Of a stretch of 64,000 nucleotides of DNA, positions 22,617-34,459 are shown one piece after another; the first letter of the stretch is position 1, and each line of letters starts with the position of its first letter. The translations under genes and the position numbers were made by a program. Origin of the DNA: Salticus scenicus. Its lineage: Eukaryota > Arthropoda > Arachnida > Araneae > Salticidae. Location of the stretch: NCBI GenBank assembly GCA_963930645.1, contig OZ005652.1, forward strand, positions 353,052,602 through 353,116,601. The letters are read 5' to 3'. The notes under the pieces were generated by a model. That model ran no database searches, was not told the origin of the DNA, and saw only the letters and a program-made list of their open reading frames with translations.

Positions 22617-23165
22617 TGTACACCCCCCAAAGCCCTTAAATACCCATTTTGAACGGTCTAACTCAATTTCTATTTTTTTTGCCCCTTCGCCTCCCCCCTT
22701 TTCCGGTCTTCCTCATAATTTTAGACTTTCGAAAATATTGTCATTCTGTTTGTAGGTTCCGAAAACCTATATGCACTAATTTTTAAACAGTCTAACGCTA
22801 TTTTTACTTTTTTGCCTCTTTGCGCTGCTTTTAATCATTTTACACTTTCAAAAATATCCTCATTTGATTTGTAGACTCCCAAAACCCTTATATACCTATT
22901 TTGAACGATCTAACTAAATTTCTATTTTTTACCCCCTTCGCCCCCCCCCCTCCCCTCCCTACTTTCCGATCTTCCTAATAATTTTAGACTTTCGAAAATA
23001 TCCTCATTCTATTTGTAGGCCCCCAAAACCTGCATGTGTCAATTTTAAACGATCTAACGGTAATTTAATTTTTTTGGTCCTTTCGCCCTCCCCCTCTTTC
23101 CGAGTCGACTAATAATTTTGCACTTTCGAAAATAACCTCATTTAATTTGTAGACCCCAAAAACAT
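22617..23165 (+). repeat. Second array of the about 130-bp repeat family
   Basis: Four to five units, with ctttcgaaaatat anchors near 22730, 22848, 22995 and 23128, plus gaacggtctaactcaatttc and C-rich blocks. Same unit plan as 14229-15389 but more diverged, and no AB alternation is evident. Confidence 0.8.
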
Positions 23166-23662
23166 AGTAAAATTAGGAATAACAGAAGATTAAATGTCAC
23201 CGAAATCCACATTAACCAAAAATAATTAATTTATAAGTAAATTAATAATAACCCGTGAAGAATTTAGTACAGATAAGAAAACAATTAACAGTTAATAACT
23301 TGAATAAAATATGAAGTATCACACCAAGTTTCTAGTGAGAAAAGAAACAGATTTATTGAATGATTTATTTTATCGCGATTTTAATTAATTTTGAAATGTT
23401 AATTTTATCCAAAATATCATACATAGGGCCTTTGTCCGGGCTAAGTGGGTCTTTTGTCCGCGGGGATTATGTCGGGGCCATCGCGAGGATGCTCCCTGCT
23501 CCTGACCGGTTTTTACTGCCGATGACGTCAACAATGTGATCTGACTTGAAAGAAGGAAGCTTCCTTTTGCCTTTGCGTTTGCTTGTCTTATGTTGTTTTT
23601 GATTAAAGTTTTGATAAAAGTTTTTTGTGAATTTTTAACACAGTTTTGATTGGGAGAGAATT
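23166..23662. other. AT-rich DNA with GC-rich patch, no gene seen
   Basis: The GC-rich patch at about 23427-23530 includes ttttgtccgcggggattatg, related in inverted orientation to 19620-19745. It may be the 5' part of the THAP-containing element that follows. Confidence 0.5.
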
Positions 23663-24220
23663 ATGGGAAAGAAGTGTTGTGCTCCTCAGTGCAGATCAAA
23701 TTATGATACTGAAAAAGAGTATATTACTGTTTTTAAATGAAAGCTAAAAAAAAAAAAAAAAAAAAAAAAACACCTAAAAATTTTAAGTGTGATAAGTTTG
23801 CACTCAGAAAAACACGGTGATTTTACGTTAAAAGATTTTAGATATAATCTGCCTAATGAAAATAAAGATGTAGGAGTTTCAGAAAATTTTTAGGATGTTT
23901 TCAACAGTACAGATGATATTGAAATCACATATAAAGTTATGTCAGTTTTAATATTTATTGCAGGGTATATTGCATTTAAAGTATCAAACAAACTGAATTG
24001 CAAAGAATGTATTTCAACAATAGTGAAAGATAAGAATTTAGATGTAGATTGTTCTCCTGGTGTTTATGAATATTTATTTTTATGTAGGCTTAAATGGCCA
24101 CAAGCCATATTAATTTTCATGATTGTAAATTGTTTTCAAATTTTTAATAAGTTAATAAGCAGCAAACATGAAAATAATTTTTTAATGTTTTCCGAGCCCA
24201 AAAAACTAATTATGTAATTA
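23663..24220 (+). pseudogene. THAP-domain / P-element-like transposase remnant
   Basis: The first ATG (23663) opens MGKKCCAPQC then RSNY and ITVFK before a stop at 23738. This is the start of a THAP zinc finger (Cys-x2-4-Cys, then the SxY and VFxFP-like positions). After a poly-A tract and stops, 23939-24217 reads IFIAGYIAFKVSNKLNCKEC, then an acidic stretch and YLFLCRLKWPQ with FNKLISSKHE. This resembles the C-terminal region of P-element/THAP9-type transposases, where an AGYxAxK motif and a conserved Cys pair occur. Most of the catalytic RNase H-like core is missing, so the copy is dead. The match is from memory of the family. Confidence 0.62.
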
Positions 24221-25510
24221 ACCATTGAAAAACCAGAAATATTAGGAATAGATTTTTCGAATAGATATGCATTTGTGGAAATGACTTGTACTATATTATT
24301 AAGTAATGCTTATCTGGAATAACAAATATTTTGTTGAATAACTATACCAAAATTAAAAATGACAGTAAATATTTTAGTGGTACAAAAAGGAATTGTCAGT
24401 ATTAACTAATACATGGATTCTTATGCAGAACATTGATTCTATTCATCAATTATTTAATATTATTTTTAAGTATTATTTATTTTTTCGATTGTATTATATA
24501 TTGTACTGTATGTTGTATTATATATTTTCTATTTATTTATATGCATAGAAGTATTGTAACTAGGAACTAACTCCTCGCCTAGTCCTATGGGACAAAAAGA
24601 GGGCATGGGCAGGGCTAAAGGGGCAGGTCATTTGGTCTAAATAAATAAAATAGCGCTAAAAGAATAAGTGTTTTAACTTGACCTATTTTATCTGAACTAA
24701 ATCTTCCTTAGGATCTTAATAAAATAAAATAACAATAACAGTAACAATAAGAATATTATTTGCTTTAAGTTTTAAGATATTTTTTAAATTTAAAATTGCA
24801 GCATTCTTAACCGAAGCATTGAAACATGTGTCAAAGTAAAATGAAAATGCGTGAAATTTCAAAATTTTATTCAAATATCAAAAGTCAAATAATTTTTATT
24901 TATTTATTTATTTATTTATTCATTTCTTGCATCTATAAAAATCTCAATCCATCCTGTTAAAAATGCTATCAATATGAATGTTTCAACTCATTTTCTGGAA
25001 AATAGCAATAGTTAATGTATGTTTTATCTCTCAGCATTAAATATACACATCAAGAGTCACATTTACTAAGAAATTTAAATTCGTTTACTCTGTACGTAAG
25101 TTTCTTAACTTATGGAGAAAATGATATAAAAATTGTCATTTAACAATTATATATATATGAGACCTCTCTTCATTGTTTTGTAATATACCAACAAATTGTA
25201 AGCGAAATTTGTCTCTGCATACATAAAGTCACTTTTTTTTCCTCCATAATTTTTATTTTAAATTTCTTATGAAAGCATTATACAATTTTTTCTGTCTCAT
25301 TTTCCTAAAACTTCTAACATTTACCGGTTTGTCTGTAAGTATGCAAGTCAGAAACCTATTTACCCACATCGTATGCTTTGCACTCCTAAACCAGTTTTTC
25401 TAACAATACTTTCAGCCGAATACTTGTCTTTTGTGAGTCGAGTGCAGAAATTGTATCTGTTTCCTTCTGATTTACTTCGAAAACGAGCGAATTTATTCTT
25501 TGTTTATATA
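24221..25510. other. AT-rich DNA, no gene seen
   Basis: AATA/TTTA short tandems (about 24470-24540 and 24895-24920) and no other recognisable structure. Confidence 0.6.
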
Positions 25511-25569
25511 CAGTAGAACTTGGATAATTCGAAGTTGAAGGGACCTGAGAAAAATTCGAATTACATATA

Positions 25570-26098
25570 CAGGCATGAGAGTGCAGAAAATTAAAAAAGA
25601 GGAAACACGCGTGTTCATAAAATTAATTTCAAATGAAAAATAACGCGTGTGGGGAAAACTGTACAAATGTGTTCATAAAATTTATTTCAAATGAAAAAAT
25701 AATGCTCACAGGAAAAAACTATACAAAATATTTTAAAAGTGACAAATTAAACTAAAAGAATAACACATCAGCACAATAAAACATGTATTTAAAAAAAAAA
25801 AAAAAAAAAAAAAAAATCATTAGCTAGCAATCAAAATGGACAAAAAAAATTACATGAGTGAGAAATATTGAATAATTCTGTACTTTTATATGCTATAGAA
25901 TATGATAAAGCATGTTTTAAATGAATATTGACATTTACATTTTGGATGGAAAAATATTGAGAATCTAAAGTTTTTCGTGGAGCGTTTGAACACTGATCGT
26001 TATTGGAGTTTGATTTTAACAAAATAGAAAATCGCGAAATTAACGAAAATCACAAAAAAAGCGGAAAATCGTGGATCCGCGGAAAATTCTCATCCCTG
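25570..26098. mobile_element. hAT-like MITE nested in pogo-like element
   Basis: Left end CAGGCATGAGAGTGCAGAAA; reverse complement of right end CAGGGATGAGAATTTTCCGC. These share CAGGxATGAGA. The flank catata is directly repeated on both sides (25564-25569 and 26099-26104), a 6-bp match where hAT normally gives 8. The right side carries gtggatccgcggaaaattct, a subterminal motif common in hAT MITEs. A minus-strand ORF inside (26022-25831) has no recognised family. Confidence 0.72.
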
Positions 26099-26110
26099 CA
26101 TATACTATTT

Positions 26111-26313
26111 CATACTTGCCAACATACTAATTAAAATTCCGTAGTATTGTTAGCCCAGCCTTCTTTTTCACAGCAGTAACCTTTTCAGAGTATTTTTCTT
26201 CTTATTTAATCGCAATTGCATTCGCAAAATATTACTTTAAAAATTTACTGGTGTGTAAAAAAGGGCGGGACTAACAACACTACAAAATATTAATTAGGAT
26301 ATTGGCAAGCATG
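26111..26313. mobile_element. Short palindromic MITE nested in pogo-like element
   Basis: The inverted ends (catacttgccaacatactaa on the left, the reverse complement of attaggatattggcaagcatg on the right) continue through tagtattgttagcccagcc versus gggcgggactaacaacac. The flank ctattt is repeated on both sides (26105-26110, 26314-26319). About 203 bp, no ORF. Confidence 0.78.
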
Positions 26314-26925
26314 CTATTTTGTCAAAAAGAAGAGATAAATTAAAAAATTTAAAACTCTACGATCAAAGATTTATCATATAAACTTTATATCGAAGAAAAC
26401 TACTACATCCACCCCCACCCCCACCCCCACCCCTACCCCCTCCCATTAAATCAATATTTTTTACGAGCTTAATTATTCAACACTTTAAAAAAAAAAAATA
26501 GTCACATATTTTTTATTGCTTCTTCAAGTACAATCTTTGTATCATAGCATATGATTTGAACCTATCAGTTGATATAAAAATAGAATCTTCTACATCAGAC
26601 ATGACTTTCAAGTCAAAAAACCCTCGACGTTCATGTATATGCACCATATCTTCTGATGCACTACGTAGGGGCTTTTCTTGTATTTCCTTATCCTTATTTT
26701 GAAAGACTATTAAAATAAATAATGTATTCTAGCTGAAAAAATCTTGGGAAAAATTTTACTATAACATTTTAAAGTTAATCGTATGAAAAATTCGAATTAT
26801 CCAAATAGAATTCGAATTATACACGATTTTTTTACATTATTTTAATACAAAATTCAAGGGACCGAGTAAAAAACTCGAATTATCCAGAATTTCGAATTAA
26901 ACAAGTTCGAATTATTCAAGTTTCA

Positions 26926-26928
<3 letters not shown>

Positions 26929-26996
<68 letters not shown>
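26929..26996. repeat. (TA)n microsatellite
   Basis: About 34 TA dinucleotides directly after the pogo-like element. Confidence 0.96.
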
Positions 26997-26997
<1 letters not shown>

Positions 26998-28218
26998 CGA
27001 AAATAAAATAAAATAAAATAAAATAAAACAAAATAAAAATAATGATATTTTTAAAATATGGAAAAATCTCCTGGTTCAACATCTGTATGTTATTATTATT
27101 ATTATTTTTTAATACTAAACCAGTTTTCCATAGCAACTCATTCAGTCAAATACATTTCTATTCTGCAAAATTATACTTATTAGAATTTTCTTCCATGCGT
27201 ACACGAATAATTCAAATGTTTTTTTTTCCACAGTCAAAACAAAGAATTATATATTTTTGTGAAAAATGAATCAATTTAGACTTTAACAATCATTATGTAA
27301 CATTAAAAATACTAGATAACTATTTTTAATAAAAAATCTTCTTACATTTATAATAAAAAATCTTCTTACATTTATAGGGAAAATAAAAACCTATTTTTCA
27401 ATAAAAATATTTTATAAATAAATGGATAGTAGTAATTATATCATTGTGAATTAAATTATTTGTTTCAGTTAATAATTTATGGTCCGAATACTTTAGCCAT
27501 TTGTGAATAGAGAGCAAAGAAGAAGAAAAAATATATCTGAAGACAATATTTAAATCAGATTTTTTTTTTTTTTTTTTTTCAAAATATTTATGTATTATTA
27601 TTACTTTTCTTTATTTATTTTTCTTTATTTTCTTTCTCTCTTTCTTTCTTCCTTCTTCTTTTTTTCTTAAGGTAAAATTAAGTATAATACTCAATGTGTA
27701 GTAGTATAGATCTACAAAAGATTGTAAGTAACCAATTTTTAGAGTGAATTCATTTCCAAAAAAAGAAAAAATATATAACATCAATCGGAAAAAAAGTCCC
27801 CAAATCATGGCTAAATTTACAGGTTTTAGTAACCTAATTAACGCCAAGTGAGTAAAAAGGTCTTCATAGCATCTATAACGCTATCAGGTTAGCTATTCCC
27901 CGAGTATACTGCGACGTAAAAAACCCAACCAACCAACCAACCATTTTGCCGGCGAGGATTTAAAATTGCCCAGAATGATATAACCGATGCAAGAAGAGTA
28001 ATTGTTCCAAAACACATCGAAGAATAATAAGAAAAAGATTAGAGACACGAACGTCTACTTATTTTATTTTACTTATTTTATATTTTTAAGAATTATTTTT
28101 CTGAAGTTTTGCTTAAAGCTTGCTTTTAAAAGTGTTGTCCCACAAAAAATATATAAATTTTTTATCAGATCCATAATAACGTATTTAAATAAACTTTAAA
28201 TTTGAAAAAAAAAAAAAA

Positions 28219-28249
<31 letters not shown>

Positions 28250-28691
28250 AAAGAAAGAAAAAATCTAAGCTACAAATTTATTTTTAATCCATAAATGTAT
28301 TGTTGTCGCCAGTAAATTTTGCTTGGCAAGATTTGCGCCGGCGAAATGAAAAGTACCTTCTCTCTTATCTACTTCTTAAATTAGAAAAGAATAAAATCCA
28401 CTTGATTCATTATAAGAATTGTAGGTGATGAACTTTTTTCTTGTCATAATTAGAAATATGAAAAGTATCAAGGAAATGTCTAATTCCGTAACGTTAAAAA
28501 AATTATCAATGATAAATAAGAAGATTTTTTTCATTTATAATTGAGTTTGAATTTAAATCTAAATATTTTTACATTCAAAAATATATCCGAGGTATTTTAA
28601 AATATGTTTTTAAATAGAAAAGATAAAAACACTTTAATGGCAAAAAGAAACTCGGCCAGTTGTACAGACACAACATCATTTCCTTATTCAC

Positions 28692-28722
<31 letters not shown>

Positions 28723-29114
28723 ACATTAAATAAATAAATAAATAAAAAATAAAATAAAATAAACATAAGTTGCCAGTAATAAAATTAATTTTGTAAAAGT
28801 AGGAGGGAAAAAAAAGCGTTTATTTATTTTTTTTTTTACACCAGTGATAACATTTTAATTTTCCCGCGAAAAATGATGCCATGACAGAAAAATAACTTCA
28901 TAAGAGAACCTTTTTCTTTAATGGCAAATAGAGAACCTTTATAAAACCGATATTTTTCATTAGTAACTTCGTTAATTAAAATGATTGAAATTTTTAAGTA
29001 GCTGAAATGCCTTCCTCGAAGTAGTCGGAATACACTGATATATCTCATGACGCGGAGAACCCTGCCTTTCGCGAGAAGTTGCTGGCACAAACAAAAAGAA
29101 TTGACGCCAGCGAC

Positions 29115-29151
<37 letters not shown>

Positions 29152-29807
29152 ATATAGAGAAAAATAAATTTTATTGTGCAAGTAAATAAATTAATTTTAA
29201 TGTTTGTAATTTTTTACTCCATAAGACTTTATAATAAATCGTATTTTTAAAATAAAACACGTTTTATAAAATATGTATCAATCAATATGAATATTTTTAG
29301 TTCCTTTCGTTCTATAAGTATGGGGAAGGCAGGTATGCGTGAAGTTGTGTGGGGGGGGGAGGGGGGGGGGTTCGTAAAGACTTCGCACCAGTTTTAAAAT
29401 ATATCTTATAACACTGGCAATATTTCTATTTCATTTCCTCATTCTGATTTGAAAATTTCGTGGGGTATTTAAAACTAATGACTTTCATAACATGGGTAAA
29501 TAAGAAAAAAATTCACTAACCGGAAAAAATGGTAAAGAAGAAAATGATAACGGAAAATTGATAAACGGAAAAAAAATGGTGAAGGAGAAATATGGTAAGC
29601 GAATACTATAATAATGAAACTTTTGGCGTGTTTCAAACTTACTTAATGTTTAAATTAATCATGATATGTGATACAACAAAAATGGACTTTTGAATGAAAG
29701 AGAAAAATAATTCATGTTAATATTTACTGTTAAATTATTGCTTTTTTAATCGATTTTCAGGAAAGACTTTAGAAGCGTATGTTTTCCATACAAGTAAATT
29801 GACGTTT

Positions 29808-29848
<41 letters not shown>

Positions 29849-30253
29849 TAAATGTTTCAGAAGTTAAAACTTTACATTTATTTATCATAAAAATTTTCTA
29901 AAATATGTTTATATTTTACTAATTTATTATGAATTTATTTACTTTTTCAAAAATGAGAAAAAAATCTACATTATTATTAATATTATTTATTTATTTATTA
30001 GAAAAAAATAGCAAAAACTGTTTTAAGCTATATTTTTCAACTATATCTACTCATAATTGTGTCACTGTATTGAAAGTGGTTTTATAATATTTAAAACTTG
30101 TACAATAATTTAATGTGCATATTTATAAGTTTGACTATTGCAGGCAAGTACTTTAAAACAAAGAAGTGTATCAAGATCCTTTTAATTCGATATCATTTTT
30201 AATTCTCAATATGCTAAACAAAACTGAAGTAAAAAGCATCCTCTAAAAGAAAG

Positions 30254-30315
<62 letters not shown>

Positions 30316-31114
30316 ATTTAATTAAAATTTTTGGACGGGTTAAACCAAACTTAAACTTTCAAATGGTTCTGATACGCCTATAAAATATTAAAAGCACCCA
30401 TATAAAGCACCCATGCTTCGCACCTTACGTGGGCGATTAGTGTGCTGAAGCATCAAGAGATTTTGTTTGTTATTTGTTTGAGATTTATTTGTTATTCGTG
30501 GGTGCGAAGCACCGACAACAAAATTTCTCATGAGAGGATATTTTTATATCACTTTGTATTGATCGCAATAAAATTTGATATAATTATTATTTACTAACTG
30601 TGACAAAACATGATTATTATATATAACTGAGGGAGAAAACGGGAAAAGAAAATGATATAAAAACCACCCTTTTCGTTGCAAACTCCTCGCTCAACAGATA
30701 CATTTAGTTTTTACTATACTAGTTATTTTATTACTAATTGAGAATTTTATTACCTTTTGCGAAATCGAATATATATATATATATATATATATAAACATCT
30801 CTTTCTCTTCCTCTACTTTCCTCCAGGATATCTAATCATTGCTATATTTCCTATCTAATTAGTAAGTAACAATTGAAAAAGTTTAATTGAAACTGGTGAA
30901 AAAATTATATAGATTTTTTTTTTCTTTATCTTTTCTGTCAGCTCTCTCCCCGCCTGTAAATGTGTTATCTAAATATATGTTATGTAAAAAAATAATTATT
31001 TAAAAAAGAAGAAAAAAAAAACACTAAAACAGTTTGTGCTTTAAAACGAAAGGATAAGAATCAATATAAGTTTGCATTGAAAAATTAGTTTTAGTTAAAA
31101 ACAATTCTTTGGGT
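26997..31114. other. AT-rich DNA, no gene seen
   Basis: Contains aaaat tandems (27003-27040), TTTC tracts, (GA)n at about 28226-28250, (TA)n at about 29812-29842, 30257-30312 and 30769-30793, and several poly-A/T tracts. About 27843-27945 (cgctatcaggttagctattc ... actgcgacgtaaaaaaccc then ccaa repeats) looks like a 3' SINE fragment. At 30400-30520, tgcttcgcacc and gtgggtgcgaagca form an inverted pair. No coding signature recognised. Confidence 0.55.
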
Positions 31115-31290
31115 TTTGGTGTTTGGGATCTTTGAACGCTTGAGTCTAGGCCTGGGTGGGATGCCCGCCGTAAGCGTTTTTCGAATGCAACCTAGCTCGC
31201 ATCTATGCCAGTTTAAGAGAACGCTCAGCGGCTAGGACGATGGGTGCGACCTGTGTTCGAGCCCGGCTACGGCCGACTACCAGCTTAGGT
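31115..31290 (-). mobile_element. tRNA-derived SINE, diverged copy
   Basis: On the minus strand, ggtagtcggccgtagccggg (degraded head) and a ctcgaacacaggtcgcaccc B-box region precede tcctagccgctgagcg and cttacggcgggcatcccacc, then aggcctagac. The block order matches the 12198 SINE, but the A box is weak. Confidence 0.58.
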
Positions 31291-31470
31291 TATTTTTTAT
31301 TTTCTTTCTTTTTAGGAAAATAATAGTTTCATAATGAATTAGAGTGTATTGTTATAATTAATGAAAAATATAATTTTATTTTCTTATAAATGCATTGTCT
31401 ATCAATATTTTTATTCGTTTGATTAAGAATGTGTTGTTTTTCAGCTACATTAAAATTACAACAAATATAT

Positions 31471-31570
<100 letters not shown>

Positions 31571-31637
31571 TTATTTATTTATTTATTTATTTAACTAAAA
31601 TCAAAAGCTGAAGCAAAAAAAAAAATAATAATAATAA

Positions 31638-31668
<31 letters not shown>

Positions 31669-33276
31669 ATACATAATTTTCTACTAAACGTAAATCTAAG
31701 GGAATATCTTTAAAATCTAAGTCAGAAAATAAATAAATTATAAACGAATAAATTACGTTTCGAAGTTCTAATTGCATAATGAAATGAAAGGTATATTTTC
31801 TAAGCACATTCAAACGGATGAAATAATTCATTCAAAAAGTTTGTTATGAATATTATAAAATAATACAAAATTACTTTAAAGATCATAATTCAATTAGCTA
31901 CTGAAATCTATCTATCTCTCTCTATATATATATTAATAATAATCCATCCATCATAATGATCAAACATGATGAAAGCAAAATTTTATAACAGTAACTTCTG
32001 TGAGCATTAAAAAGTAATTACTTATACAAGGAAGGCATGATACAACGCAAAAACATTGAAAAATTTAATAATTGTAGAAATGTAGTTTTATCCTCCCACT
32101 AGTGTCTTTTTAAGATATGGAAAAATATGAGGAACAGGCAATAAAAATTTTAACATATACAAAAGAAAAAAAAAAAAGAAAGAAAGAAAGAAATCTAAAA
32201 CAAAGCGACTGGGGAGACAAGCTGTCCAGAAATAATTGAGTAGAAAATAGGTATTGTCCACTTGTATTCACACGATAAGAACGGCTTTACAAATCGTTCG
32301 ATCAAAGAGGTTAGATCTTGTAACGTGTTTGTCATTCTGTAAACGGTCCATGAAGAAACAGCTTTCAACCATACCATCTGCAACCACCTGAAGTTGAAAT
32401 GAAGTAAGAAAAAGAGAACGAAAATAAAAGATTTATTAGTTTTTTGAATCCAGATCAAAATTATTTAAATAAACTTGAATGAAGATGTACCTCACTTTTA
32501 TTTTGTTTATTTTCAAAATGTAATTAATTTTTATAATTTGCCTCAGCAATCGGTTATAGCCTTCTTGTGGTGTCGTCATCTTGTTTGCTTTTCCTAAAAT
32601 CGAATGTTGGGGTCTATTAATAGAGAATTTCGCGACAGAATAGAAATACTTGGTATATTACTGTATACAGTTAAGAAACTGCAATCATTACATGAAACGA
32701 AAAAAATAAATAAATTACATTTCACGTAATTCTTATTTCACCCACTACAGAGTTCGGCTAGCAGCATGTCGAATTAGGAGGTTCAAGGTTACGTAACCTC
32801 ACACATCTTCATCAGAAAAAAAAAAAAAAAAAAAAATCAAATTTTGTCAATTTTACAACAAAAACATTAAATCATTAAATTCATTTTTTTACTTATTTTT
32901 ATTTCATGTTATTTCACTCGCACTTTTTATTTCCTAATTCAAAATTATTAAAAAACAAAAAAAAAACTTTTTCGATATTGCTTGTAACGATATTGATTAT
33001 TATTAATTTTATTTTCTTTTTCTTTCAATAAAAATAAAAAGATTTTGATGAAATTCTGGCAAAAGCAGAATTTAGTTTAGGACGGAGGACTATTAGTTTC
33101 CCCCCCCCCCCCAATTATAACATCGCTTTCAAATTATTCAATTATATTTTCGATAATTTTTAGATTTCGATACATGTCCAACTATCAAAAAATGATTTCG
33201 ACAAATGTCCAACTATCGAAAACGACAACGCAAAACCCTCAGTCCTAAAAAAAAAAGAATGAAAGAAAAATACCAA
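31571..33276. other. AT-rich DNA with dispersed repeat fragment, no gene seen
   Basis: ATTT/AAAT tandems lie near 31571-31672. About 33050-33240 is an inverted partner of 12540-12715 (shared aattctggcaaaagcagaat and ttaggacggaggactattag). Near 32765-32815, gaggttcaaggttacgtaac has a B-box-like look but no A box. No gene recognised. Confidence 0.55.
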
Positions 33277-33687
33277 GGGGCTGTCCATAAATGATGTCAC
33301 GCTTTTTTTCAGAATTTTGGACCCCCTCCCCCCCTTGTCACATACATAAATAATTACTTGAAGTTCAGAAACAAAATATTAGACTAGAGATCATATTTCA
33401 AATTTTATTTTTAAATGCTGACTATGTATCTTAATGACATCTGTAAATATAACCATAATAATGATACGTGTAGTTATTTTGTATGAACTAAGAGTAAGTT
33501 AATCTTTGATAATTTCAAAATAACTTCAAAATTTCATCTGCTGAATATAAATGTTTGAATTTTAACTGAAATATGTGATGTCACACTTTTTGTTACCCCC
33601 CCCCCCTCCCCTCCCTTGTCACAAACTGTCACAATTTCACGAACCCCCTCCCCCCCTCCAAGCGTGACATCATTTATGGACGGCCCC
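33277..33687. mobile_element. MITE with long terminal inverted repeats and CAA flanks
   Basis: The left end ggggctgtccataaatgatg and the reverse complement of the right end (ggggccgtccataaatgatg) differ at one of 20 positions and continue through tcacgct. Poly-C subterminal blocks lie inside both ends. The trinucleotide caa directly flanks both ends (33274-33276, 33688-33690), giving a candidate 3-bp target duplication. No transposase in 411 bp. A 3-bp duplication would fit PIF/Harbinger, but the superfamily is not certain. Confidence 0.82.
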
Positions 33688-33837
33688 CAATTTTGTTTCT
33701 TTGATTTCTTTTAAATATGATTTATATTGTATTTTATTAAAACATGATTTTTACTTTCCAAATGTATAAATTGTAAGGAAATTATTGAGTCATAATCAAA
33801 TTTGACTTGGAAATCTTAATGTACTTATAAGGAACTG

Positions 33838-34422
33838 GTGACTGGTGTACTGTACATATTTAAACATAAAAACTTCTTCACACTCCACAAAATAAAGGGA
33901 AGCACAACTGGTTTCAAAAGAGCGTTCTTTATCTTCAGATGCTATACGCATGCCACTTTAGAGGCGAAAGCAAATCTAAAACACAGGGAAAATTTAACGG
34001 CGCGTGGGAGCAATACGAAAACTGACATTTTTAAAACTCTGGATGTATTAAACAAAGGTATGATTGAGAATAAAGATATTATTTTAATTAAAAACATAAT
34101 TTTAATTAAAAACATAATTTCAGCTCTAAAAAATAAAGCAATAAAATGGTTTAAGTGCAAAATGGATATCTATATAGAAATCTATTCCTTCAAATGTGAT
34201 CTTTTTAGAGATATAGTTATTTATTTATTTAAATATAAAATTAAAGTTTCAGATTTAACGGAAATAAAGTTATCAAAAGAAATACCTATCGAAAACTTAG
34301 TCTTGAATTATAAAGATAAAATATTTAAATATATTATAATTAAAAAATATATATAGGTAAATAGTAAGGTATTTTTCCACTTAAAAATTCTTGTAATATC
34401 ACAATTGCTTATACTTATAATA

Positions 34423-34459
<37 letters not shown>

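Larger units (their letters stand above)
25511..26928. mobile_element. Pogo/Tigger-like element with nested insertions
   Basis: The left end CAGTAGAACTTGGATAATTC and the reverse complement of the right end CAGTGAAACTTGAATAATTC match over 20 bp, and the inverted repeats continue with repeated TTCGAATTA motifs and agggacc. TA flanks both ends (25509-25510, 26929-26930). CAGT termini, TA duplication and subterminal TTCGAATTA repeats fit pogo/Tigger-type elements. The interior carries no DDE transposase. It was the target of two later insertions at 25570-26098 and 26111-26313. Confidence 0.8.

Noticed and set aside
32765..32830. cttcatcag (minus ctgatgaag) with ggttacgtaacc as a possible hammerhead
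   Set aside because: The expected GAAA is replaced by TTGAAC and flanking helices do not pair.
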